A stretch of DNA of 64,000 bases from Dioscorea cayenensis subsp. rotundata (Eukaryota > Streptophyta > Magnoliopsida > Dioscoreales > Dioscoreaceae), in assembly GCF_009730915.1 (NCBI RefSeq), contig NC_052482.1, positions 21,685,912 to 21,749,911 of the forward strand. The letters are read 5' to 3'. Below, in pieces: positions 9,803 to 20,500 of the stretch (the stretch's first letter is position 1; each line of letters opens with the position of its first letter). Both the position numbers and the translations under genes were made by a program. The notes beneath the pieces are model-generated. The model searched no databases and was not told where the DNA came from. It saw nothing but the letters and a program-made list of their open reading frames with translations.

Positions 9803-12800
9803 ATGGCTGCGCCTGCGAGTATTAGAGCCCCGTTGCTCCAGCCCCCGAGCGCAGCTGGGCACTACTCGTCCAGGCATTCGCCGCGGATTCCCCAAGGTTT
9901 CCTCTCCCTCCCCTCCGCTCTATGCGCTTCGCCTAATCCCAAGGTAAAGCTCTTCATCTTGTTCTCCATCCCTCATTCTTCTCCGCTTCTTATGAATCTT
10001 TCTGTGTCTTTGAAACCCTAGATAGCCATCCAAGGAAAGCGATTGAGTTGTCTTGCTGTGAAATCTGGTATGGGGACGGAAGTGAGCCCGGCCTCTGAGG
10101 ATAGGATGCTGGTAGGTTGCGCTCAAGCTTTGGTTTTTCTTTGGTTTGCTCTCCTTTTGTTTCTCTTTTAATGGATTGAGCTCAGGTCATGGTTCCGCCT
10201 CATCCATTGATCAAACACTGGATCTCTGTTCTAAGGAATGAACAAACCCCTTGTGTGATCTTCAGTGAGTCAAGTTTCGATCAAGACTTCTCTATTTTTT
10301 ACTGTTTATAACTAAATGTGTTTTTTTTTAATATCAACTAATGATCGCCTCTAAATTTAAGTTGCCATGACTGTCACAGAGAATGCATTGGCGGAACTTG
10401 GGAGGTTACTCATATACGAAGCTTCTAGGGATTGGTTGGTGAGTTTTCGCTTCTTTGTGAATTTTTGACCCAACATCTTTTGAACTGAATAGAGATCTGA
10501 GTAACATGTTATTTCATTTATGTTATCGAGAATTAGTTTTGATGGAAATCCTCATTGATGTAATTCTGTGATGATGAGTATCAGCTAGCCGGCTCTAGTT
10601 CAAACCAAAGTAGAATTTTTATTTTTTGAGTTATGTGTGTGTATTCACGCACGCTCATGTGTGCATCTGTTTTATAATTGTTTCTGAAAATAATACTTGT
10701 TTATTTTAAAATCTGAGTATATAAACAGTCTTCATGCAACAGATCCTCCTTTCTGTTTTTTTGGGAATAAATCAGCTCATATGTAAAGGAGCTTAATTGG
10801 TTCTAGCAATATTGCTCTATGCTGGATGCTCTATGCTGGAATCAGATGAATCCCTATGTGTATCAAACTGGTATCTATGAGTGAGAAACAGTTTGGCATT
10901 ATAAGGATATTAATTGCCTTATTACTATGACTATCCTTTATTTAACTGAACTAGAGAGAATGCCAAATGCTTGAGTGAGCAACTGAAACAACCTTATGCA
11001 TTCCTCTCTTTTGATATATGACAGCCTATAATCAGTGGAGAGATTCAGACACCAATGAGCGCTGCAACTGTTGAGTTCATTGATCCACGGGAACCTGTGA
11101 TGGTCAGTATTTGTAGATCTTTTATATTTAGTACAGCATTCATTTCTTGCATGAATCTTGTATAGTTGCATGACAATTCATTTCTCTTGTTGAAGTTATT
11201 GATAACCTTAATTTGTGCCAAATAGACTCTTCTTGGAGTTTTCTATTTCAGCAATATTTTTAACTTTTTATTCCAGCATTCTTTTATGCCTAAAGTTTTG
11301 AATTGACAGGTCATTCCAATCTTGAGAGCTGGTCTTGCTTTGGCAGAGCATGCTTCTGCAGTCTTGCCTGCAACAAAAACTTATCATCTAGGTAAAGAAA
11401 AGCTTCTACATTTTCAGAAAGAGATAAGTCAAACCACTTCACTAATGAGATGAAAAGTTATAGTCAATGGCATTTTAGTATCTTTAAAAGAGGGAACATA
11501 TCATGGTTTAAATTACCTATGTCCATATCGTTACATGTATTCTGACAGCATTGTTTTTAAATCTGTCAGTCACAAAAATTACTAAAACTGAGGGCTAAAA
11601 TGATTTCTCTCTTGGCACATGAAGGTATGCGTAGGGATGAAACTACTCTCCAGCCGTCAGTGTATCTGAACAAGTAAATCTGCATTCCTTCTCCTGTACT
11701 TTATAAATAAATTCCACTACATACCTCTTGAAGAAGTTTATCTGCTCATTCTAGATATGAAATTGTTTTTTGTTAGTTAGCTCATCTCAAGCCTCTTTCA
11801 GATTATACATTGTTTTGTTCTGATTGTTTATTTTCATCCCTTTTCTCTCCCTTTGGATAATTTTTATATGTTATTGGCAATGGCAAAGTTTTATATTTTT
11901 TGATGAAAATGAGGAAACTTTTAACAGTAGGGATGAAACAGTGTGGCCAAAGCAAACAAGAAGAGATGGAACTGCTTGTCTTTTATTTATTTATTTATTT
12001 ATTACTATTATTATTAGGATTTTTTGTGTGTGTGTGTGTGTGTGTGTGGAAGTGAAATTTACAATCAAATGTATATTATATCTTGAGTTTTTCAATGCTC
12101 TTCCCATGTCCATGGCCTCTGTATATGCTTTTTATGACATTGGAAAGTCCTGCTACCTTTTCTCTTATTGTTTATTGTTGCTAATTTACTTATCAAGTTT
12201 CAAATATAACCAGCCACAATTGGTGATAGATGGTTTTTCTATTTTCCTTCATTGGTTATTCGGCTATACAAACATGTTTTTGGTAAAACTGCAGCTTACC
12301 AGACCAGTTTCCTGAGGGATCTCGTGTACTCATTGTTGATCCTATGCTTGCAACTGGTAAGATTTATATTTGTATTGGTGCAATCTGTCTATGTTCCTTA
12401 CCTCTTCTTTAGCCCATATAGATCACAATAATTGCTCTAAGGTACTTTTTATTCAAAGGCACTTCACATATTTATGTTAGCAGGTTCTCTCGTTGTCTGA
12501 TTTCTGCATGCTTGGATCATTTTCCATTAACCTCTATTTTCAATATTAAACCTTTTTATTCCTATTTATGCTAAAAGTTTGACTTTCTGAAGTCATATCT
12601 GAGGGTTTGATACATCTCTATAATACGAAAATTTAATATTGGTTAAACTGTTAATTCATGGAAGAAAACGGAAAATAGGAAAAAGCTATATATATATATA
12701 TATATCATGTTTCCGAGTGAATCATGTAATTCGAAATATGATAAAGATTTATATCCTCTTCTAGGGGGGACAATGGTTGCTGCAATTGATCTAGTGAAAG

Positions 12801-13258
12801 AGCGTGGTATTGGTAACAAGCACATAAGAGTTGTAAGCATATCAAACTTGAAGTCTGTGCCTATTATTTTTACCTCTTCTTAATTATGAGCTTGTATAAT
12901 TTTATGGTCTAGGTTTCTGCTGTATCTGCTCCTCCAGCACTTCAAAAGCTCGGCAGCAAGTTCCCTGGGTATGGCCAAACATTCAAACGAAGCTAATGCC
13001 ACTTCTCTTCCCGTTTCTATCATATCTAATGCTGGTTTGTTGATGTCTCAGGTTACACGTGTACACAGGAATGATAGATCCTGTTGTGAATGAAAAAGGG
13101 TACTCTTTCTATCAGCTTTTGCATGATACAGTGACAGCTTACTTTACCGCTCGCTTGTTATTTTCAAGGATTGATTCCTGTGCTAATATGCGTTACTCTT
13201 GTCCAGGTTTATAGTGCCAGGATTGGGGGATGCTGGAGACCGTAGTTTTGGTACTTGA
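9803..13258 (+). CDS. UPP: Uracil phosphoribosyltransferase, probably plastid-targeted (12 exons)
   Basis: Exons: 9803-9943, 10022-10111, 10186-10264, 10362-10438, 11025-11102, 11310-11391, 11625-11673, 12295-12356, 12765-12832, 12913-12968, 13052-13099, 13207-13258; total 882 nt, 293 residues, all phases closing. UPRT salvages uracil with PRPP to make UMP. The core shows VMVPPHPLIKHWISVLRNEQ, the substrate motif PILRAGLALAEHA, the PRPP-binding loop IVDPMLATGGT (residues 212-222) and the invariant C-terminal GLGDAGDRSFGT. The N-terminal 60 or so residues are rich in Ser, Pro, Ala and Arg with no acidic residues at first (MAAPASIRAPLLQPPSAAG), which fits a chloroplast transit peptide as in Arabidopsis UPP. 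The ATG at 9803 is the first in frame that gives this leader. A decayed copy of the last exon follows at once downstream. Confidence 0.92.
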
Positions 13259-13290
13259 AACTTTGAGAAAATTTTGCACAATATGCTGCA

Positions 13291-13366
13291 TTATTCTTGT
13301 CCCCAGTTTTATATTGCCCAGATTGGGAGATGCTGGATGACCATGGTTTTGGTGCTTTGAAATTTT
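13291..13366 (+). pseudogene. Duplicated relic of the UPRT last exon
   Basis: The segment repeats 13191-13266, which contains the acceptor and last exon of UPRT, at an offset of 100 bp. CTTGTCC, the TTTATA.TGCC core, GATTGGG.GATGCTGGA and TTTTGGT are all shared, with small differences and an altered stop region. It lies in the 3' UTR of the gene and has no coding role unless used as an alternative last exon. Confidence 0.75.
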
Positions 13367-14537
13367 GGGTGCATTTTTTTCCTAAATGGGCAGCATGCTT
13401 CATCAGCATGTGAAAATTCCTTTCTAACTGATTTTGGACAGCAAAACAGTGATGGTAATGCAATTCTTTTTAGGAGACAGGAACACTTTGATAAAGTCTA
13501 AACTAAAAGAGTCCAAATTTCATCTGTTTTATTGACTTGCCTTCATCCGTCGCTTTGGTTGATTGTCTGATGCCTTATCTGAGGCTCTGATTTTCCTTTG
13601 ATTTTGATTTTGTTTTGTTCTTTAATAGTTGTTTAGCAACTCGTAAGTTAAATAAAATAAAACTAAAAACTGAAGGGAAGAGGCTTGTAAGTCTAGTCTC
13701 ATGTCATGGCAGACTTCCTATGAGGAAAGAGAAGTCGCAGCTGGACTAGTGGTAGTAATGTGTGAATTATTTTAACGGAAGAGAAAACTCAGAACAATAA
13801 AAACAATAAAATGGGTGAGCTACCAAATATAACTGGAGATATAAACTTGTCACCTGTGCCTTAATGTTGGTAATTCTGTAATGGGCGGTCAACAGGTTAA
13901 TAAAGTAATAAAGTTAATTCATCAAACATGTCACTCAAAGGTTAATATAGTAAATTCATCTAATTGGATGCTCAATGGTTAACAAAGGCTACGATGAACA
14001 GTAAGAGTAGCAAATCAATATCGAATGATACAATATCTACATGACGGTTGGCACATAGGTGTCACCATAACTAATGATCAATAATAATGAAAAACCACGG
14101 GAAATCTGCCAGCTTTTTGGTTCCCAATTACTTGGGTGTTAGCCGGACTGAGAAAAGTACAAATCGAATGTTATTAGGCAAATACACCAAGCAAAGATGA
14201 AGATCAAGCTTGCCCATCATCAGGACTTCAGATCTAAACGTATGTATCAAGAACCAGCAACAGCAATTGACAAAAAATGATTCATAGATCATTTAATCCT
14301 TCTAAATAGTAATTTCCCCTACAGAGCCGATGAACCAATTACAGAGCCAATTGTTTCTCCAATGTTTGCACTGCATGATGTTTCTCCCTAGCACCACAGA
14401 GAACACCTAGCAAACCAAATAGAATGAAAAAAATAATGTTCTCATGAATGGAAAATCATAAAACAACCAAAAATAAAAGGTTCACCCTTTGAATAGAAAC
14501 TAAACTACTCACTTCAAATCTTATCAGCATAGAATAG
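13367..14537. other. Intergenic DNA between convergent UPRT and PRA1-A genes
   Basis: The two genes converge here, so the region holds both 3' UTRs. No coding segment, TIR pair or RNA gene was recognised. AATAAAATAAAA strings at about 13650-13665 and 13795-13810 could be poly-A signals for UPRT on the plus strand. Confidence 0.45.
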
Positions 14538-16952
14538 TTACAGCTCACTATAATTGCGCCATACAGCACGGAACTCCTCACGGAATTTGTTCAAGCGTGC
14601 TTTTAAATTAGGTGTCCTAAAGCTTGCGTGGAGAGTTGTTGCTGCAAGAAAGATCATATAACTATAAAAAAATCTGATGAATACAACTGAATATTAACAA
14701 ACACAATTACTTATCAGTACCAAGAATGCCAATGATGAGTGCCCAAAGTACAGTAAGAAGGCGACAGGAGGTAAGCCACAGGAAGCAACTAGCTGTTAAA
14801 AAAAAAAAAGCAATTAACAAAATATCCAAACAGACTAGCTTAGCAAAGCTGTTGATGAATTTCTAAATATAAAACTTTTCTTTGAGAATTTTAGAATACC
14901 TGCTGAAAATGCCAATACAAATACCCACCGGGGCTGCCCACACATATGAATCACCCTTTTGGTAGGTGGTCTCCCGCGAAGAACAGGCCTGATGTCATGA
15001 ACAACTTAATTTTGAAACATTACTGAGAACCTCAACATTGATAGTTAGTATCTGGAAACATTAGTGTAACTCACGTTATATGAGGCCTCAGCTTAGCAGC
15101 TAAATGTGGTGAAAATTGTCTCACCATTCTCGTAACTTTTTCATTGAAAGCAACTGCAAAACTGCAATCACCATTGTCAGCAGATAGGGCTGGAAAAAAA
15201 AATTAAGTACATTTTGTCCAAAGGCAAGAAATAATTTGGAGAAGGTGATACATAAATGGAAGGTTGCTATGAAGAACCACTACAAAGAACTCACAGCACT
15301 ATCTTTAGAGCAGCAAGGTTAACAATAAACTTTAAAAGTTGATGGTTCACATAATATCTATCAAAACGGCAATCAGGTACCTTAGATAATTAGATTTCAA
15401 ATGCCATTGAAAAATTAAATTCATGTCAGAAAATGGTTGAGCTCTATAAAGTTCTGAAGAATTGTCCAACCGATAATTCGTTACACGAGAAAACAAGACC
15501 CGTATGTTATTCAATGAGGACAAAATATGCCATATCTTAAAAAAGTACACAAGAAATATTTAGTCTATGGAGAAGTCCAAACTTCCTGAATTTTCTTTTT
15601 ACACAAGAAATACTTATCAGCATGGTCCATGAGTGAGTCAAAGGGCTTATTTGGATGAGCTTTTGGAAAACCCAGAAGTGCTTTTTTATAAGTTAAGCAC
15701 TTCTGGGTTCAAAAAAAGTTGTTTGTATTGGCTTTTCTGCAAAAACAGAAGCTGTAAAAAAAGCTGAAAAACAGCTTTTTTCAGAAGCTAGTCATGAGCA
15801 GCTTCTGAAAAAAGCTGTTTTTTAGCTTATTTTTACAGCTTCTGCTTTTACAGAAAAGCTAATACAAACACAAAATATAAAAAAAGTGCTTAACTTACTC
15901 TGGAAAAGCACTTTTTCCAGAATCACTTCTACTAAACTTAAAAAAAGTGTTTTTTTGAGAAGCTAACCCAAACAAGGCCAAAGGCATTAACATCCAGGAG
16001 GTTGTTTACTTAACAACCCTTGCGTTGTTTACAAGTTCCATTAAAAAATACATCATATATAAATCAGCACGCGAGATTTCTAAACAGCATGATTGAATAG
16101 TTCAGAACCTTAAAGAAAAGCAAAGCTTACCTGTCATTTAGGAATGCTATGCTTAAACCAGTTAAAACAGCAGCAACAATGGCAAGTGGCTTCCTCAAAA
16201 ATGCAATTCCTTTAACAAGAAATTGAGAGAACAGGAAGATTGAGCCCATTAATCTCATTGGAATGGATGAATTAAACCATGCTAGAGAATTAGCTTACCA
16301 AGAATAAATATAATCATGATGAAGTAATTTGTCCGATAGCTGCAAAATAAAAATAAATAAATAACAGCATAAAAAGAGTGCTTATGTCTACAAGATTCAG
16401 AAGAAACATGATGAGAATAAACAACATGGTGATTCAAATATGTAAAATGAAAAGGATCAAAGTAAGACGATTAAATTCCAAGCATTAACACTCGTGAATT
16501 CAGTGACTCCAGGAAAAGATATATTATCAATCCATTGTAAAATGCTGATGATCTTGAGATCAGAAGATTGAGTAAAGGTTTTGGATTCCGGGCATTAATC
16601 ACCCAAAAATAAACTGAAGCATTGTGAAACTAAGATAAGAACACACTAAAAACATCATCAAATTGAGAACGAGATAAATCGCAGAGTTTTAATTGTTAAA
16701 AAGCGAAATAAAAAACCAAATCCAGCACTTAGGATACTTGCACAATCAAGCGTATAGTATAATAAAAACGGAAGAGGATTAGGGTGGTGCGTACTAGTAG
16801 AGATTGCATTTGAGGCGGCTGTTCCATTTGGAGTAAGATCTAGGAACGGTGAACCTGGCGAAGAATTCGGAGACGGGACGAGGGGGAGAAGACCAATCGA
16901 CTTCGCGGAGGGCGTCGATGAGATCCTCGGCGGTAACGTTGCCCCAATCCAT
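14538..16952 (-). CDS. PRA1 family protein, clade A (prenylated Rab acceptor)
   Basis: Exons on the minus strand, 5' to 3': 16952-16795, 16339-16299, 16209-16131, 15161-15075, 14988-14900, 14792-14721, 14641-14538; 630 nt, 209 residues, as expected for clade A. The protein begins MDWGNVTAEDLIDALREVDW and continues RPVSEFFARFTVPRSYSKW, the marks of PRA1.A. Two hydrophobic pairs follow (around FIMIIFILGIAF to LAIVAAVLTGLSIAFLND, and WVFVLAFSA to LTVLWALIIGIL), giving the usual four membrane segments. It ends FREEFRAVWRNYSEL. PRA1 proteins sit in ER, Golgi and endosomal membranes and help recruit prenylated Rab GTPases in vesicle traffic. Intron 3 (15162-16130) carries a 334-bp MITE. Confidence 0.92.
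15645..15978. mobile_element. Foldback MITE in a PRA1-A intron
   Basis: The whole 334 bp folds on itself: GCTTATTTGGATGAGCTTTTG at the left pairs imperfectly with the right end AGCTAACCCAAACAAGGC, and the centre is a near-perfect inverted repeat around AGCTTTTTTCAGAAGC. A 6-bp direct repeat CAAAGG flanks it (15639-15644 and 15979-15984), but with such an AT/A-rich motif the exact duplication length and superfamily (hAT or Harbinger) remain open. It has no coding capacity. Confidence 0.7.
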
Positions 16953-17182
16953 GGCAAACCGTCTATCCTAGTATCCTTGGAGGAGATCGCTAGGGTTTTT
17001 ACGTGCTTGTGATTCTTTAATTGGCCTGGAAGACGGTCGGCGCGGCGAGGTTTCCTTCTTGTCCCCCTCCCCTTCCTCCCTCTTCTCTTTGTTTATTGAA
17101 ATTAAGTACGATTTGCTCGCGGGATTCAATAATAATAATAATAATAATAAAAAAAGATAATGATTCAAAAATTCATATTATA

Positions 17183-17256
17183 TGTCTGAGCCCGGGTTCG
17201 AACCGGGGACCTCTAGTGTGTGAGACTAGCGTGATGACCAACTACACCACCCAGAC
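17183..17256 (-). tRNA. tRNA-Val (anticodon CAC)
   Basis: Read on the minus strand, 74 nt begin GTCTGGGTGGTGTAGTTGG and end CCCGGGCTCAGACA. The acceptor stem GTCTGGG pairs with CTCAGAC, the anticodon stem CTAGT/ACTAG encloses the loop CTCACAC with anticodon CAC, and the T arm holds GGTTCGAACCC. This is the standard plant nuclear tRNA-Val(CAC), without intron. A T5 terminator-like run follows about 10 nt downstream. It sits in the 630-bp gap between the divergent PRA1-A and P5CS starts. Confidence 0.95.
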
Positions 17257-17583
17257 ATTATTGATTTGCAAATATATTTATAATTAAAATATATATTTAA
17301 ATTGTGACACATTGGATTTGAAAGTGCACCTATAGTTCATAATAATTTTTGTTTTCATATAAATATAAATAGTATGGCTTAATCAATCAATGGATGAGAC
17401 TGAACTGGTGGCGCAGCCGTATATATATATATATCTTTGTCAGCCCCTGAAAAGAAATGCCCAGGCCAAAAGCCCAAAAGAAGCGCACTTCGTGGGCATA
17501 ATAAAACCAACGTGACTGCAAAGAGGCTTCTTCCCAACTCTTCCTCTCCCTCGCTTCAACCCAACCTCCCGCCGTTCGCCGCC
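17257..17583 (+). other. P5CS promoter and 5' leader region
   Basis: The stretch between the tRNA and the P5CS ATG contains an (AT)n run at 17421-17433 that may act as TATA element, then a CT-rich leader. A motif GTGGGCATAATAA occurs near 17493. No other gene is visible. Confidence 0.4.
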
Positions 17584-20500
17584 ATGGATCCAACCAGAGC
17601 CTTCCTCAAAGACGTCAAGCGCATCATTATCAAGGTCATCTCTCTTCTCTTCTGCAGATCTCTTCTTCTTCTTCTCGCTTTCGGATCTTTTGAAACATAG
17701 CTATTCATTTGTTCGTCAATAAAATGCCGCCTGTTTTTCCAAATCCTCTTGACCGCATCGATATATGCATGCGTATTTCATTCGTTTGAAGGAAATCCTC
17801 GTTTAATGTGAAGGTGGGAACCGCTGTTGTCACTAGAACTGATGGGAGGCTCGCTTTGGGAAGAATTGGAGCTCTTTGCGAGCAAGTATCTATGAATACT
17901 GTTAAAAATCCAATTTTTAAGTCACTGGTTGTAGATTTGTGGTTCCTAATTTGAGTGAATTGAAAATGCCTGTAGATCAAAGAACTGAACTCACGCGGGT
18001 TTGAGGTCATTTTGGTTACTTCTGGTGCCGTTGGTGTTGGCCGGCAAAGGCTTAGATACCGGAAGCTGATCAACAGCAGGTTTTGTATGCCCTCTGTATT
18101 TTTTATTTTCCTTGTATCCTTTCATGGGGACTATTTTAAAGTGCCTTAAATGCAAGGACATACATGATGACCACATATAAAATGTGGGGCATGAACCTTA
18201 ATTAGTGTCAATGCAGCAAGTTTCTTTACAATACTTAGCTTATTGTGACCAAGATTGTGCTTTTCTTGTAGTGTTACTCTACAATCAATCAAAAGTGGAT
18301 TTTTTTTCCTTGTAGTTCTAAATTCGGGCTGTTAGAATAAGATTAGTTGGCCTGTTGATTTTTCATGTACTATAAATGAAGATAAAGTTATAGCCTAGCA
18401 TCAAAGGGGATGGCATTCTGATTTGCTGCCAAGCCTTTTCTTTTTTTAACAATTTGGCTTCCGAGCAAAGATTATGACTGAAATCTTGTTCGTTATTGTA
18501 GTTTTGCTGACCTTCAGAAGCCTCAAGTGGAACTAGATGGAAAAGCTTGTGCTGCCGTTGGCCAAAGTGGTCTCATGGCTTTGTATGATGCTTTATTTAG
18601 TCAGGTAAAAATCATGCTTCACTCCACTATAAATTGCTTATTGATGTACAGTAACTGTTCTTGTTTATCATCAGTCAGGTGTCCAAGTACATATGCATTC
18701 TAGCTTATCTTTTCACAAAATTCTCATCACAAAATATATTTCTAACGCAGCTGGATGTGGCCTCATCTCAACTTCTTGTGACCGATAATGATTTTAGAGA
18801 TTCAGACTTCAGGAGGCAGCTTACTGAAACTGTGAATTCATTATTAGCACTCAAAGTGATTCCTGTTTTTAATGAAAATGATGCAATTAGTACTAGGAAG
18901 GCTCCTTATGAGGTTTGTTCTATGCCTACATTTTATATTTTTGTCCAAGCATGTGTTGATTTTGCATATTTATTTTTGGAAGAACAGATGCTTTCTTGCA
19001 ATGCTTTCAGTGAGCCTTTTCTCCTTGTTGCATGCTATTTTTGTGATATAAAGTTAAATGGCTTTCATGTCCCCAAGTTCATGTGTCTATGATAGCACTT
19101 AAGGATGATGACTACATAAAAAATATTTGAGCTTCTCTTTTTCTTATGGTAACGATCATTCTTAATTATGTAGAAAATGTCTTTCATTGTTGTTATATGA
19201 TTTTGAATGTAACATTCTGTATAGTAAATACTTATAATTTTTTTGTTCTCTGCTTTCTTACTTTGTTTACTCATTGTCATTTACAGGACTCATCTGGTAT
19301 CTTTTGGGACAATGACAGTTTGGCAGCTTTGCTGGCATTGGAGTTGAAAGCTGATCTTCTTGTTTTGCTCAGTGATGTAGAAGGTCTGTATAGTGGTCCT
19401 CCAGGTGAACGTGATTCAAGGATTATACATACATATGTGAAGGAAAAGCATCAGGGGGAGATAACTTTTGGTGATAAGTCCAGAGTGGGAAGAGGTGGGA
19501 TGACTGCTAAAGTAAAGGCGGCTGTTTATGCTGCTTCTGCTGGAACTCCGGTTGTTATCACCAGGTACTTTCATTCTTGAGCTGCTACTTCATCTCAGCA
19601 TGCCTGTCGGATTGTGAAAAATAGATGTTGCACTTCCAGTTGATTATTTGATTGATTTGTGCTTTTTATTGCTGCCTTATAAAGAACAGTTCTATTACTT
19701 CAGCTGAACTTTTAAGTTCTGTTTTATTTAAATTCACTTCCCTAGTGTTTGATATGTTTGTTGCTGAAACTTAAAGTGCAGCATAAAATTGATTTGATGG
19801 TAATTGCATATGTGCTTTCCAAGTGGTTTTGCCACAGATAACATCATCAAGGTACTCCAAGGACAGAGAGTTGGTACTCTTTTCCATCGAGATGCACATC
19901 TTTGGGTTTTATCGAAAGAAGTTGGTGCACATGAAATGGCTGTTTCTGCAAGGGAATGTTCTAGGCGTTTACAGGTATAAATCTAATTTACCAACTGTAG
20001 CTAATATGTTTTTCAAGGAACACTAATACCTAATTACTTTGAATTCTACTGTTGTTTTCTATCAAAAACCTGGGTTTTTTTTTATATCATTCCGCAAACC
20101 CCATATTTATTTATTTGATTCTGGAGGTCCAGTTGGCTTAATTTTTTGTGATTTCTTTTTTTCTAGAGCCTATCATCAGATGAACGTAAGAAGATACTGT
20201 TGGCCATTGCTGATGCTCTGGAAGCAAATGAAAAATTTGATTAAAATTGAGAATGAGGCTGATGTTGTTGCTGCTCAGCAGGCTGCATATGACAAGTCTT
20301 TGATATCTCGATTGACTTTGAAGCCTGGGAAGGCAAGATGCTATAAAAGAAAATTCTTTATTTTGTTTTATTGTATGATTGCGATGTCTGGTATTGCATT
20401 CCAAGGTTGTGTTCAAGTCTGAGGTATCATTTCAAGTGATACCTTCTGTTTGAATATTGGAAATTCTATCTATTTGTTTTTCAAGTGCTTAGCAATTCTT

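Noticed and set aside
11824-12315. 163-codon plus-strand ORF
   Set aside because: It lies in UPRT intron 7 and overlaps exon 8 in another frame; composition is low-complexity and AT-rich.
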